A model generated the notes under the pieces. The model did not search any database, was not told the origin of the DNA, and worked only from the letters and a program-made list of their open reading frames with translations. Of a stretch of 64,000 nt of DNA, positions 16,992-27,353 are shown one piece after another. The number at the start of each line of letters is the position of its first letter. Positions within the stretch are counted from its first letter, which is position 1. The stretch lies in the NCBI GenBank assembly GCA_008107755.1, contig VIRH01000137.1, positions 186,001 through 250,000 on the forward strand. Direction: 5' to 3'. The position numbers and the translations under genes were made by a program. This stretch comes from Rhodobacterales bacterium. GTDB lineage: Bacteria; Pseudomonadota; Alphaproteobacteria; Rhizobiales; Stappiaceae.

Positions 16992-17891
16992 TCAGATGAG
17001 GCCGTTGGTTTCAAGGAATGTGTCGAGTTTCACCTGCTGGGCGTCCGTCAGCGGCCATGCGGATGGCGGGCGGGTCGGACCGCAGTCCTGGCCCAGCGCC
17101 TGAAGGGCCGCCTTGACACCCGTGACGTTGGTGCCGTTCAGCTCTTCTGCGCGAATATCCTCAAAGGCCCTCATTCCGGCGATGAGCGTGTTGGCCTTTT
17201 CGTAATCGCCTTCGTCGAGGGCGGCATGAATGGCAACCGAACGTTCCGGCCACACATTGATGAGCCCCGACGTGAACCCTCGTGCCCCGACCGCGTAGAG
17301 CGGCGGTGCCCAGACTTCGGCAAGGCCGCCGACCCAGACAATGGATGGGTCACAGGCGGCGATCGCGGTGGCAAGCTTCAGAGGATTGGGTGTCGCCCAT
17401 TTGACGCCCTTCACGCCAGGCAGGTCGCACAGCGCCTTGATGTTGTCGGTGCCGATGGCATCGTTGCGCAGATAGAGCATCACCGGCAGGCCGCCGCCGG
17501 CCTTCGCCACCTTCTCCACATAGGCGACCGTTCCACGAGGGGATACGAAGGGATCCGGTGGCTGATGGATCATGAGCGCGGCCGCACCCGCCTCGGCAGA
17601 GGCTTCCGCCAGCCGGCAGGCATCACGGATACCGCGGCCGACGCCCGCTAGAAGCGGCGCCCGGCTGTCCACCATCGCGGCAACCTCCCGCACCATGGTG
17701 CAGGCTTCGTCGGTGGTAAGGGTATAGAACTCGCCGGTATTGCCATTGACGACCGGCATATGAACGCCCGCGCCCAGAGCCCGGTCGATGACGGGTATCA
17801 GCCGATCAGGTGCAATTTCGCCCTGACGGTCATAGGGCGTGACGAGGATGCCGGAGATGCCCCGGAGCGCTTTTTCAAGATCGTGTGTCAT
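16992..17891 (-). CDS. Dihydrodipicolinate synthase family lyase (2-keto-3-deoxy sugar acid aldolase or dehydratase)
   Basis: A 299-aa class I Schiff-base lyase. Start at 17891 (MTHDLEKALRGISG), 10 bp after the dehydratase stop; a longer frame overlaps that gene and is rejected. The TIM-barrel landmarks are PVVNGNTGEFYTLTTDE, GVGRGIRDACRLAEA, the Tyr in PVMLYLRND and the probable Schiff-base Lys in GVKWATPNP. Being between an IlvD/Edd-type dehydratase and an RraA-like protein, it probably acts on a 2-keto-3-deoxy aldonate, either cleaving it or dehydrating it to a 2,5-dioxo acid. True DapA is unlikely in this setting. Confidence 0.83.
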   Translation of the reverse strand: MTHDLEKALRGISGILVTPYDRQGEIAPDRLIPVIDRALGAGVHMPVVNGNTGEFYTLTTDEACTMVREVAAMVDSRAPLLAGVGRGIRDACRLAEASAEAGAAALMIHQPPDPFVSPRGTVAYVEKVAKAGGGLPVMLYLRNDAIGTDNIKALCDLPGVKGVKWATPNPLKLATAIAACDPSIVWVGGLAEVWAPPLYAVGARGFTSGLINVWPERSVAIHAALDEGDYEKANTLIAGMRAFEDIRAEELNGTNVTGVKAALQALGQDCGPTRPPSAWPLTDAQQVKLDTFLETNGLI

Positions 17892-17901
17892 GGGAAACCT
17901 G

Positions 17902-19647
<1,746 letters not shown>

Positions 19648-19676
19648 TGCGTCCTCCCGTCTCGTTCTTGCTCCAG

Positions 19677-19692
19677 ATGTATGCGCATACAT
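19677..19692. promoter_or_regulatory. LacI-type operator O1
   Basis: ATGTATGCGCATACAT is a perfect 16-bp palindrome with a central CG, the typical LacI-family shape. It lies 30 bp upstream of the dehydratase start and covers the -10 box of a good minus-strand promoter. Confidence 0.75.
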
Positions 19693-19705
19693 AAATTGTT
19701 GTCAA
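19677..19705 (-). promoter_or_regulatory. Promoter of the sugar-acid catabolic operon
   Basis: On the minus strand TTGACA (19705-19700) is followed after exactly 17 bp by ATACAT (19682-19677). The -10 lies inside operator O1, so repressor bound there would block RNA polymerase. Confidence 0.6.
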
Positions 19706-19786
19706 GTCGTGGAAGACGCACCCATCACCTCGCTATTCAGTTCAATACTTGGGCTATTGACAGCGATGTTTAAGGTATGGCACGAA

Positions 19787-19802
19787 ATGTTTGCGCATAC
19801 AT
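19787..19802. promoter_or_regulatory. LacI-type operator O2
   Basis: ATGTTTGCGCATACAT matches operator O1 at 15 of 16 positions. Its centre is 110 bp from that of O1, close to a whole number of helical turns, a spacing that would suit looping by a tetramer. A TTGACA at 19757-19762 is a possible -35 for tctC, though I see no good -10 with it. Confidence 0.7.
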
Positions 19803-19880
19803 AACTTGCCAACAGCCGCTTGGGAGGCGGCTGTGCACACAGATCGCACCCGCAATACGCGGGCGCACAGGGAGGATTTC

Positions 19881-20927
19881 ATGACCATTACTCGCAGGCT
19901 CGCCCTTGCCGTGCTCGGTGCAACGGCCCTAACCGCAACCTCGCTGACTGCGATGGCGCAGGAACTGCCGCGCAATGTCCGCCTCGTGATCGGCTCGACC
20001 TCGACCGGCGGCGACACCTATCAGAACTCGGCCATCGTCGCCGATGCCCTTGCCGACAAGCTCGGCATCAACATCAAGGTCGACGCTGTCGGCGCCACGG
20101 CCGCCTTCAAGGCGCTGGAGCGCGACAAGCGCGGCACGACGCTGATGATCTTCCACGACCAGTCCTATCTCGGCGAGCTTTACGGCCGTGAAGGCTACAA
20201 GGACCCCTTCTCCACCTACAAGATCGGCCCGACTGTCGCGATCAATCCGGGCAACGCCTATCTCGTCGCCAAGAATGCCAAATACGGCACGATGGGAGAG
20301 ATTCTCTCAGCTGCGGAAGCCGGCGAGAAGGTGCGTGTCGCCATCCAGCCGGGCGGCGTATCCGAAATCGGCTTCTCGGCCATGAAGAACGCTGCCAGGC
20401 TGCGCTCACCTGGCTCGGAAGCCAATCTCGTCGCCGTCAACACCGGTTCGCAATCCGACAAGAACCAGGCCATGTGGGACGACCTTGCCGACGTGATCAA
20501 CGGCTCCATCCAGGCGAACGAACAGTTCACCCAGCTGGCTGACGACGACCAGAAGGCGATGAAATTCGTCTGGATCACCGCCCGTCCGAAAACGCTCGAA
20601 CAGGCGCCGGAACAGGGCATGGGCGACACCACGCGGGACAAGTTGCTGAAATATGCCTCTCCTGAAACCAACGTGCCGCTGAACGACGCGGAGAACTTCA
20701 CCTTCGACAAGGAATTCTTCTTTCTCTACAACGCCGAAATGGATGATGCCATCGTCAGCCAGATCGATACGGCCCTTGCGGAGATCTTCGAGAATGGCGA
20801 AATCCAGAAGCGTCAGAAGGCGTCCTTCTTCATCCCGAACTTCCTCCCTTCCGACAAGGCGCGCGCACATCTTGAAGCCAAGCGCAATACCTACAAGGAC
20901 GTGATCAGCGAGATTACGACCAACTGA
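19881..20927 (+). CDS. tctC: Tripartite tricarboxylate-type transporter binding protein (TctC/Bug family)
   Basis: Periplasmic receptor of a TTT-family transporter, 348 aa. Start at 19881 (MTITRRLALAVLG) after GGGAGGATTTC. The signal peptide ends LTAMA before QELPR. The Bug fold is indicated by VRLVIGSTSTGGDTYQNSAI at the ligand pocket, where these proteins hold a carboxylate, and by the length. It is the first gene after operator O2 and is divergent from the dehydratase, so it is probably co-regulated with it. It is followed by 227 bp with a palindromic repeat before tctB. Confidence 0.87.
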   Translation: MTITRRLALAVLGATALTATSLTAMAQELPRNVRLVIGSTSTGGDTYQNSAIVADALADKLGINIKVDAVGATAAFKALERDKRGTTLMIFHDQSYLGELYGREGYKDPFSTYKIGPTVAINPGNAYLVAKNAKYGTMGEILSAAEAGEKVRVAIQPGGVSEIGFSAMKNAARLRSPGSEANLVAVNTGSQSDKNQAMWDDLADVINGSIQANEQFTQLADDDQKAMKFVWITARPKTLEQAPEQGMGDTTRDKLLKYASPETNVPLNDAENFTFDKEFFFLYNAEMDDAIVSQIDTALAEIFENGEIQKRQKASFFIPNFLPSDKARAHLEAKRNTYKDVISEITTN

Positions 20928-20963
20928 CGGCGCTCTGCGTGCCCAGCTCCAGTTGCTCCCGCC

Positions 20964-21075
20964 CCTCCTCGTCCTGAGGCACGGAGCATAGCGAAGCCTG
21001 GAAGGATGGACCGCATGCATCGAGCGTGCCGTCCATCCTTCGAGACAGGCCTTCGGCCTTCCTCAGCTGAGGTCG
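20964..21075. repeat. Palindromic intergenic repeat between tctC and tctB
   Basis: An element of about 112 bp with perfect 11-bp inner arms GAAGGATGGAC (21001-21011) / GTCCATCCTTC (21031-21041) and outer ends CCTCCTCGTCCTGAGG / CCTCAGCTGAGG. It shares the CATCCTTCGAGACAG core with the heads of the 209-bp array at 6811-7547, so the two are diverged members of one family. It would form a large hairpin in the tctCBA message. Confidence 0.8.
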
Positions 21076-21154
21076 TGCACGGCTGGCCGCGGCACCATCA
21101 ATCGACGAAACGCGGCGGCACCGCCGCCCCTCACCCGAATTGCATGGAGACCCC

Positions 21155-21574
21155 ATGGGTGACCTGACCAGAGTGACGATCGACTTTGAATCGTCGCACC
21201 TTCTGTTTCCGACCATCATTGCCTGCGTGCTGGCCGTTCTCGGTCTTTCCATCGTGGTACGCGAGCGCAGGAGCATCCTCGCGTCCGGCAACCATTGGGC
21301 ACGGATATTTTCCAACATGGACAAGGTCCGGTTCTTCGGAACCATTGCTCTCACTCTGGTCTATTTCTCGCTGATGGTGCCGGTCGGCGACATGTGGCCG
21401 AACACGGGCATGGGTTTCCTGCTGTGCTCCATCCCCTTCGTTTTTCTCACCGGTGCCCTGTTCCTGCATGACCGTGGCCTGAGGCCTGTTGCGACCATTG
21501 CTGTCGTCGCGCTGGTGGTGCCGACACTCGTGTGGTGGCTGTTCACCGACGTCTTCTTCCTGACACTGCCCTGA
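21155..21574 (+). CDS. tctB: Tripartite tricarboxylate-type transporter small permease (TctB family)
   Basis: Small membrane subunit, 139 aa, with four hydrophobic segments (for example LLFPTIIACVLAVLGLSIVV and PVATIAVVALVVPTLVWWL), the normal TctB pattern. The start at 21155 (MGDLTRVTIDFESSH) follows GGAGA closely; a TTG 15 bp upstream is an alternative. It lies 12 bp before tctA. Sequence conservation in TctB is low, so the call rests on size, topology and its place between tctC and tctA. Confidence 0.82.
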   Translation: MGDLTRVTIDFESSHLLFPTIIACVLAVLGLSIVVRERRSILASGNHWARIFSNMDKVRFFGTIALTLVYFSLMVPVGDMWPNTGMGFLLCSIPFVFLTGALFLHDRGLRPVATIAVVALVVPTLVWWLFTDVFFLTLP

Positions 21575-21586
21575 GGCCCGGCTCCC

Positions 21587-23074
21587 ATGGAACTCTTCGC
21601 ATTCGTGACGCCTCTTTTCCTTTCGCTGATCGTTGCCGGAACCTTTGTCGGCATCGTCTTCGGCGCAATCCCCGGCATGACGGCCACCATGGCTGTCGCC
21701 GTCTGTCTGCCACTCACGTACCCCCTCGGCCTTGAAAACGGTCTGGCCCTGCTGCTTGGGCTTTATGTCGGCGGCATTTCAGGTGGCCTGGTGCCGGCGA
21801 TCCTTCTCAACATCCCCGGAACGCCCTCCTCCATCACCACCACTTTCGACGGTTATCCGATGACCCGGCGCGGCGAAGGTGAACGTGCGCTGAAGATCGG
21901 CATCGTGTCGTCGCTGGTCGGCGGCCTGATCTCGCTGGCGATCCTGTTCCTGTTCGCGCCCGTGCTGGCCGATTTCGCGATCCGCTTTTCATATGTCGAG
22001 AAATTCCTGATCATTTTCTTCGCGATGACCGTGATGGCAGCGCTGTCGAAGGACACGCTGGTCGGCATCTTTTCCGGGGTCCTCGGCATCTTCATCAGCC
22101 TGATCGGGGTCTACGACCTGTCGGACGGGGGCAACGGCAAGACACGGCTCATACCGCCCGGCCTCGACTACTGGCTCGACAGCGGCTTTTCCCTCCTCCC
22201 GGTCCTGATCGGACTGTTCGGACTGACCGCAGTCCTGTGCGAGGCGGAACTGGGCGTCCCAAGGGGACTGTCGCGCAGCGAGGTCAAGGTCGGACACTCC
22301 TCGCGCTTTTCCTTCTCGGTCTTCAAGGGACAGATGCTCAACCTGATCCGATCCTCCGGGATCGGAACCTTCGTCGGCATTCTTCCGGGCGTCGGCGGTT
22401 CGGCAGCGTCGATCCTGGCCTATACCAACGCCAAGACCTTCTCGAAGAACCGCGACAATTTCGGCAAGGGTGAGCCGGCAGGCATCATGGCCTCGGAGGC
22501 GGGCAACAACGGCCTCACCGGAGGCGCACTGGTCCCGCTGCTGTCTCTTGGCATTCCCGGCGATTCGACCACGGCCCTGCTGATCGGAGCCTTTACCCTG
22601 CAGGGCATTCAGGTGGGACCGCTTTTTATCGGCAACAACCCGGACACCTGGAATGCGATGATCTTCGCCATGATGATCGCCAATGCGGCCATGTTCATCA
22701 TGATGTTCTTCGCCATCCGCTACGTGGCGCTGATCGTGACCGTGCCGAAGCACATCCTGTATCCTATCATCCTGATGATGTGCGTGATCGGGGCCTATAC
22801 GATCAATTACGGCATCATGTTCGACGTGTGGACACTGGCGATCTTCGGCCTGTTCGGCTGGGTCGCCTACCATACACGCCTGGAAATCGCGCCTTTCATC
22901 ATCGGTTTCATCCTGGGCCCATCGGCGGAGGTCTATTTCGTGAAAAGCCTGGAGTCCTTTGGCGATCCGACGATCTTCTTCACCAAGAGCTGGATCGCGA
23001 TGGTGCTGTGGGTGCTGATTTCCGGCTCGATCCTCATTTCCCTTTATCTCGCAAGACAGGCACGGCGCGACTGA
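21587..23074 (+). CDS. tctA: Tripartite tricarboxylate-type transporter large permease (TctA family)
   Basis: Main membrane subunit, 495 aa with about 11-12 membrane segments. The TctA signatures are intact: the N-terminal FGAIPGMTATMAVAVCLPLT and NIPGTPSSITTTFDGYPM, and the second-half copy with LPGVGGSAASILAY and SLGIPGDSTTALLIGA. Together with tctC and tctB it forms a full secondary importer. Its substrate is probably the same sugar acid, or a related one, as that of the divergent catabolic operon. Confidence 0.92.
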   Translation: MELFAFVTPLFLSLIVAGTFVGIVFGAIPGMTATMAVAVCLPLTYPLGLENGLALLLGLYVGGISGGLVPAILLNIPGTPSSITTTFDGYPMTRRGEGERALKIGIVSSLVGGLISLAILFLFAPVLADFAIRFSYVEKFLIIFFAMTVMAALSKDTLVGIFSGVLGIFISLIGVYDLSDGGNGKTRLIPPGLDYWLDSGFSLLPVLIGLFGLTAVLCEAELGVPRGLSRSEVKVGHSSRFSFSVFKGQMLNLIRSSGIGTFVGILPGVGGSAASILAYTNAKTFSKNRDNFGKGEPAGIMASEAGNNGLTGGALVPLLSLGIPGDSTTALLIGAFTLQGIQVGPLFIGNNPDTWNAMIFAMMIANAAMFIMMFFAIRYVALIVTVPKHILYPIILMMCVIGAYTINYGIMFDVWTLAIFGLFGWVAYHTRLEIAPFIIGFILGPSAEVYFVKSLESFGDPTIFFTKSWIAMVLWVLISGSILISLYLARQARRD

Positions 23075-23144
23075 TGAAGACTGGCTCTCCGTTATCGCAG
23101 CCTTTAAGAAAGACACCTCGAGAGAACAGTATTTCGCAGGGCGC

Positions 23145-24179
23145 ATGAGCGACACAAAGGCAACTCAGGCAAAGAGGCAGCGGACCGGCGTCCGGGTGAC
23201 CATGGCGACCGTCGGACGTATGGCAGGCGTCTCCCAGGTCACTGTCTCGCGGGCGCTCAGCGAACCGGACAAGGTGTCCGCCGATACGCTGAGGCGCATT
23301 CACAGCGCCATCGAACAGACGGGCTTCGTTCCCAATGCCATCGCCGGTGCTCTGGCCTCGCAACGCAGTCGACTGATCTCCGCGCTGGTGCCCTCGCTGA
23401 CGAACGTCGTCTACTCGTCCTTCGTCAAGACGTTCAGCGACAGCTTGCGGGAAGCAGGCTACCAGTTGCTTCTGTCGGAAACCGGGTTCGAACCGGAAGA
23501 GGAGCTGAAGGCGATCGCCAGTCACCTCTCCCGCCGCCCGGACGCCATTCTGCTGACCGGAATCCACCACTCCGCACAGGCCCGCAAGATGCTGCTGGGC
23601 GCGGATATCCCCGTTGTCGAGGCCTGGGACATTACCGACACGCCCATCGACATGTGCGTCGGCTTTTCGCACGTCGAGGCGAGCCGCGCCGTTGCCGATT
23701 ACGTGATGGCGACGGGCTACACCCAAGCGGCGACAGTGACGGCGAATGATGAGCGGGCACACCGCAGGCGCGATGCCTTTGCCGCGCGCATGACATCGCT
23801 TGGCGGCACGCCGGTGGCGGCCCATGACTGCGAGGGGCCGGCCAGCATCGCGTCTGGCCGGGCTGCCCTCTCCGATCTGATCGAGCGGGAGGCGTTGCGG
23901 ACCGGCGTGATCTTCTGCAGCTCGGATGTTCTGGCGCAGGGACTGCTGATCGAAGCCCAGGCCTGCGAGATCAACGTTCCCGGTAATCTTGCCATTATCG
24001 GGTTCGGCGATCAGGAATTCGCAGCCCATCTGGAGCCGGCCCTGACGACCGTGCGTGTCGACCGCAACCGCCTTGGCAAGGAGGCTGCGGACACGATCCT
24101 GACGCGGTTGAACGGCGGCGAAAAGAAACGCGTCGTCGTCGACCTCGGCTTCGAAATCGTCACGCGCGCCTCCGCCTGA
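23145..24179 (+). CDS. LacI-family transcriptional regulator
   Basis: A 344-aa repressor-type protein. The helix-turn-helix (about residues 19-40, MATVGRMAGVSQVTVSRALS) and hinge helix (PNAIAGALASQRSRLI) are complete. The ligand domain resembles the gluconate-type GntR subgroup of LacI proteins (LVPSLTNVVYSSFVKTFSDS, IGFGDQEFAAHLEPALTTVR). It is 70 bp downstream of tctA and probably belongs to that operon. The best candidate targets are the two palindromes at 19677 and 19787, with a keto-deoxy acid or aldonate as inducer; both points are inferred from position. Confidence 0.87.
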   Translation: MSDTKATQAKRQRTGVRVTMATVGRMAGVSQVTVSRALSEPDKVSADTLRRIHSAIEQTGFVPNAIAGALASQRSRLISALVPSLTNVVYSSFVKTFSDSLREAGYQLLLSETGFEPEEELKAIASHLSRRPDAILLTGIHHSAQARKMLLGADIPVVEAWDITDTPIDMCVGFSHVEASRAVADYVMATGYTQAATVTANDERAHRRRDAFAARMTSLGGTPVAAHDCEGPASIASGRAALSDLIEREALRTGVIFCSSDVLAQGLLIEAQACEINVPGNLAIIGFGDQEFAAHLEPALTTVRVDRNRLGKEAADTILTRLNGGEKKRVVVDLGFEIVTRASA

Positions 24180-24277
24180 AGCCCCCTCTTCGAAGAGCCG
24201 ACGCTCAGCTCGGAAGGGCGACAACGCGCTTGCCAGCCATGCGGCCAGCTAACCTGAAGGGGCCGGCCCGCTCCGCC

Positions 24278-25750
24278 CTACATCAGAGATTGAGACGCGG
24301 CCTTGACGTTTCTGGTCGCCGTATCGATCTGGGAGGTCGCCGACGAGATGGATTGCATGCTTGACGTGATCTGATCAACGCCCTGCGCCGCCATCTGCAT
24401 GTTCGACGAAATCTCGTGCGTGACGGACGACTGCTGTTCGACCGCAGACGCAATGCTGGAGGCGATATCGCCAACGTTGCGGATGACGGCCATGATACGA
24501 TCGATGGCTTCGACCGCGTCTCCCGTTGTCTCCTGCATTCTTCCGATCTGCTGCGAGATCTCCTCAGTCGCCTTGCTTGTCTGCGACGCGAGGTTCTTCA
24601 CCTCCGATGCAACGACGGCGAACCCCTTGCCCGCCTCACCGGCACGCGCCGCCTCTATGGTGGCGTTGAGGGCAAGCAGGTTGGTCTGTTCCGCGATACC
24701 ATTGATCAGCTCGATCACCGACCCGATGGTCTTTGCGTCTTCCGACAGGCCCGACATGATCTGGCCGGACTGTTCCGCTTCCCCGATCGCGCTTTCGGAG
24801 ACCTGGAGCGCAGTCTGGACCTGGCGCCTGATTTCCTGAATGGAGGCGACCAGTTCTTCAGCGGCGGCTGCAACCGCCTGAACGCTTGACGACGTCTGTT
24901 CGGACGCCGATGCGGAATCGGCCGCCTGTGCGGTGGTGTTCGCAATCTGCTCGGCGATGCCAACCAGGTCCTGGTCGATTTGCTGCTGAACCGACGTTCT
25001 GCGGCTGCGTTCGCGAACCTGGCTGGTCCGGTCGGTCGCGAATTTCACCACCTTGAACGGTCGGCCCGAGCCGTCGAGAATCGGGTTGTAGGACGCCTGG
25101 ATCCACACTTCCTTGCCGTCCTTGCCGAACCGCTTGAATTCATTGGCCTGGAATTTTCCCGCGCGGAGTTCCTTCCAGAACTTCTTGTAACCCTCGCTCG
25201 CTCTCTCCTGCGGCTCGATGAACATGCTGTGATGATGGCCCTTGACCTCTTCGAGGGTGTAGCCCATCGCGTCCAGGAAATTCTTGTTGGCGTCGAGAAT
25301 GTTGCCGTCCAGGTCGAAATGGATCATCGCCTGGGACTTGTTGATCGCGCTGAGCTGCCCTTCGGCGTCCGCACTGCGCAGCTTTCGATCCGTAATGTCG
25401 GTGGCAACCTTGATCACGCGAACGACCTTGCCGGCCGAATTGGTCACCGGATTGTAGGTGGCCTGAATCCAGACCTCCTTGCCGTTCTTTCCGAACCTCA
25501 GGAATTCGGAGGACGAGAACTCGCCCTGGTTCAGTTTCTTCCAGAACGCCACATAATCCGGGCTGGCCGCAAATTCGGGGTCCACGAAAATCCGGTGATG
25601 CTTTCCCTTGATCTCGTCAAGGGAGTAGTCCATCGCGTCCAGAAAATTGCGATTTGCTTCAAGGATGGTTCCATCCGGCGCAAACTCGATAATCGCCTGA
25701 GATCGGCTCAGCGCCTCGAACGCAGATTTCCATCTATTGTTATTGAACAT
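24278..25750 (-). CDS. Soluble chemoreceptor with two PAS domains
   Basis: A 490-aa methyl-accepting chemotaxis protein without any membrane segment, so cytoplasmic. Start at 25750 (MFNNNRWKSAFEAL) after GGTGGAGATTCG. Two PAS domains (about 10-125 and 130-250) are closely related to each other: both carry an EVWIQA(T/S)YNP strand and a KHHRIF / HHHSMF helix, pointing to an internal duplication. The C-terminal signalling domain has the hairpin tip EAARAGEAGKGFAVVASEVK that contacts CheA and CheW. There is no C-terminal CheR-binding pentapeptide (it ends AASQSLM). Such receptors often sense redox or energy state through a PAS cofactor; none can be confirmed here. No other chemotaxis gene is nearby. 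Confidence 0.9.
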   Translation of the reverse strand: MFNNNRWKSAFEALSRSQAIIEFAPDGTILEANRNFLDAMDYSLDEIKGKHHRIFVDPEFAASPDYVAFWKKLNQGEFSSSEFLRFGKNGKEVWIQATYNPVTNSAGKVVRVIKVATDITDRKLRSADAEGQLSAINKSQAMIHFDLDGNILDANKNFLDAMGYTLEEVKGHHHSMFIEPQERASEGYKKFWKELRAGKFQANEFKRFGKDGKEVWIQASYNPILDGSGRPFKVVKFATDRTSQVRERSRRTSVQQQIDQDLVGIAEQIANTTAQAADSASASEQTSSSVQAVAAAAEELVASIQEIRRQVQTALQVSESAIGEAEQSGQIMSGLSEDAKTIGSVIELINGIAEQTNLLALNATIEAARAGEAGKGFAVVASEVKNLASQTSKATEEISQQIGRMQETTGDAVEAIDRIMAVIRNVGDIASSIASAVEQQSSVTHEISSNMQMAAQGVDQITSSMQSISSATSQIDTATRNVKAASQSLM

Positions 25751-26113
25751 CGAATCTCCACCCAATGACGAGCAATTTGACCCAACGTCATACCGGGCAA
25801 CTGTTAATAAATTTATCTTCATCAAAAAATAGAAAGAAAAATTTTCTTTATATATGAAATATTACTTGTACTTATTGCCAATTTCTACAATTCTTGCGTT
25901 TAATATGCAAATATTACGGGTATCAAAACAAATTCTCTCCCGTCGAATCTACGGAAACAGATGAGAATTACCGTTTGCAGACAAGGAGGAGGCAGCACAC
26001 TCCGAACAAAACGAATGCTGTTCTTGTCTGATGCGCCAAAACGAAAAACGGCCCGCCGAAGCGAGCCGTTTTTTCAGTCATTCCGAACCGAACTGGATGT
26101 TCAGAATTATATT
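25751..26113. other. AT-rich interval upstream of the chemoreceptor gene
   Basis: No gene is seen. From about 25800 to 25960 the sequence is far more AT-rich than the rest of the window and includes the inverted repeat AAAGAAAA-A-TTTTCTTT at 25833-25849. This stretch probably holds the chemoreceptor promoter. The right part ends in the tRNA-Leu terminator. Confidence 0.6.
26044..26075. terminator. Rho-independent terminator after tRNA-Leu
   Basis: Stem AAAACGGCCCGC / GCGAGCCGTTTT (one mismatch, tight loop CGAA) with A-run and T-run on its two sides, so it can work on either strand. On the minus strand it lies about 40 bp past the tRNA 3' end. Confidence 0.75.
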
Positions 26114-26200
26114 TGGTGCCCAGGAGAGGACTCGAACCTCCACGCCCGTAAGGGCACTAGCACCTGAAGCTAGCGCGTCTACCAGTTCCGCCACCTGGGC
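26114..26200 (-). tRNA. tRNA-Leu (anticodon CAG)
   Basis: 87-nt class II tRNA on the minus strand. The 5' GCCCAGG pairs with CCTGGGC before an A discriminator and an encoded CCA. The anticodon stem CTAGC / GCTAG encloses loop TTCAGGT, giving anticodon CAG for CUG codons. The long variable arm (TGCCCTTACGGGCG) and GTTCGAGTC T-loop are present. Confidence 0.96.
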
Positions 26201-26211
26201 TGTGAGGGGGG

Positions 26212-26240
26212 CTTGTAAGGGGCATGTGGAATCTTGTCAA
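26212..26240 (-). promoter_or_regulatory. Promoter of tRNA-Leu
   Basis: TTGACA (26240-26235) followed after 17 bp by TACAAG (26217-26212) on the minus strand, 12 bp before the mature 5' end of the tRNA. Confidence 0.55.
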
Positions 26241-26378
26241 TCATGCTGTAAGACTTTTTTTCTTCATGCACAGGGAGCCCTTCACACAACCCGCGCAAAG
26301 GGCTATGAGACTGGGAAGCCGAACCGCGATTTCCGCTGTCCGGCCAATCCTTTTGGACGCGACAGAAGGCAGTTGAGG

Positions 26379-27353
26379 ATGTCCACATCACTTAATGGCA
26401 AGCTCGTTACGGTTTTCGGCGGATCGGGTTTTCTCGGCCGCCATATCGTTCAGGCCCTGGCGAAGCGCGGCTACCGGGTGCGCGTTGCAGTGCGCCGCCC
26501 CGATCTGGCCACCCATCTGCAGCCTCTCGGCGTGCCGGGACAGATCATGCCGATCCAGGCGAACCTGCGCTACCGCTGGTCCGTCGACCGGGCCGTGATC
26601 GGTGCCGATGCCGTGGTCAATGCCGTCGGCATCCTGTCGCCGTCAGGCAAGCAGAGCTTCGATGCGGTTCAGAGCTTCGGGCCCCGCGCAATCGCCGAAG
26701 CGGCACGAGCGGCCGGCCTTTCCGGCATCACCCATATTTCCGCCATCGGTGCGGATGCCGACAGCGGCTCGGCCTATGCACGCTCCAAGGCGACCGGGGA
26801 AGCCGGCGTTCTGGAGACGCTGCCTGACAGCATCATTCTGCGTCCCTCCATCGTGTTCGGTCCGGAAGACGATTTCTTCAACCAGTTCGCCAACATGGCA
26901 CGGATTGCGCCGGTGCTTCCGTTGATCGGCGGCGGCGAGACGAAGTTCCAGCCGGTCTATGTCTGCGACGTCGCCGAAGCGGTCGCACAATCGGTGGACG
27001 GCAAGCTGAAGTCCGGTGAGGTCTATGAAATCGGCGGACCGGAGGTGAAAAGCTTCCGAGACTGCATCGAGGAAGTTCTCGAAGTCACCCGCCGCTCGCG
27101 CCCCCTGTTGCCGATCCCCTTCCCTGTCGCATCCATGATGGGCAAGGTCCTGCAGCTTTTTCCCGGCGCGCCGCTCACCTCCGACCAGGTGGAATTGCTG
27201 AAAAGCGACAACGTGGTCTCCGATGCCGCCAAGGCGGACGGACGGACGCTGGAAGGAATGGGCATTTCCGCCTCGACCATCGAAGCCGTTCTGCCCACCT
27301 ACCTGGAACGCTTTCGCGAACACGGTCAGTACGACGCCCACCGTACGACCTGA
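26379..27353 (+). CDS. NAD(P)-binding NDUFA9-like protein (complex I-associated SDR)
   Basis: A 324-aa atypical short-chain dehydrogenase. Start at 26379 (MSTSLNGKLVTVFGG) after GTTGAGG; the frame is open further upstream but runs across the tRNA region. The Rossmann loop TVFGGSGFLGRHIVQAL begins at about residue 11. Further landmarks are GADAVVNAVGIL, THISAIGADADSGSAYARSK and the FQPVYVCDVAEAV segment typical of the alphaproteobacterial relatives of the mitochondrial complex I subunit NDUFA9. These are thought to bind NADPH structurally and help complex I assembly or stability. No nuo genes are in the window, which is normal for this gene. Confidence 0.85.
   Translation: MSTSLNGKLVTVFGGSGFLGRHIVQALAKRGYRVRVAVRRPDLATHLQPLGVPGQIMPIQANLRYRWSVDRAVIGADAVVNAVGILSPSGKQSFDAVQSFGPRAIAEAARAAGLSGITHISAIGADADSGSAYARSKATGEAGVLETLPDSIILRPSIVFGPEDDFFNQFANMARIAPVLPLIGGGETKFQPVYVCDVAEAVAQSVDGKLKSGEVYEIGGPEVKSFRDCIEEVLEVTRRSRPLLPIPFPVASMMGKVLQLFPGAPLTSDQVELLKSDNVVSDAAKADGRTLEGMGISASTIEAVLPTYLERFREHGQYDAHRTT

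Noticed and set aside
16992..17891. DapA of lysine synthesis
   Set aside because: It lies between a sugar-acid dehydratase and an RraA-like gene with no lysine genes near, and its active-site surroundings differ from DapA.
25800..25960. Replication origin in the AT-rich stretch
   Set aside because: No DnaA-box cluster, parAB or repABC genes; the stretch is short and directly upstream of a single chemoreceptor gene.
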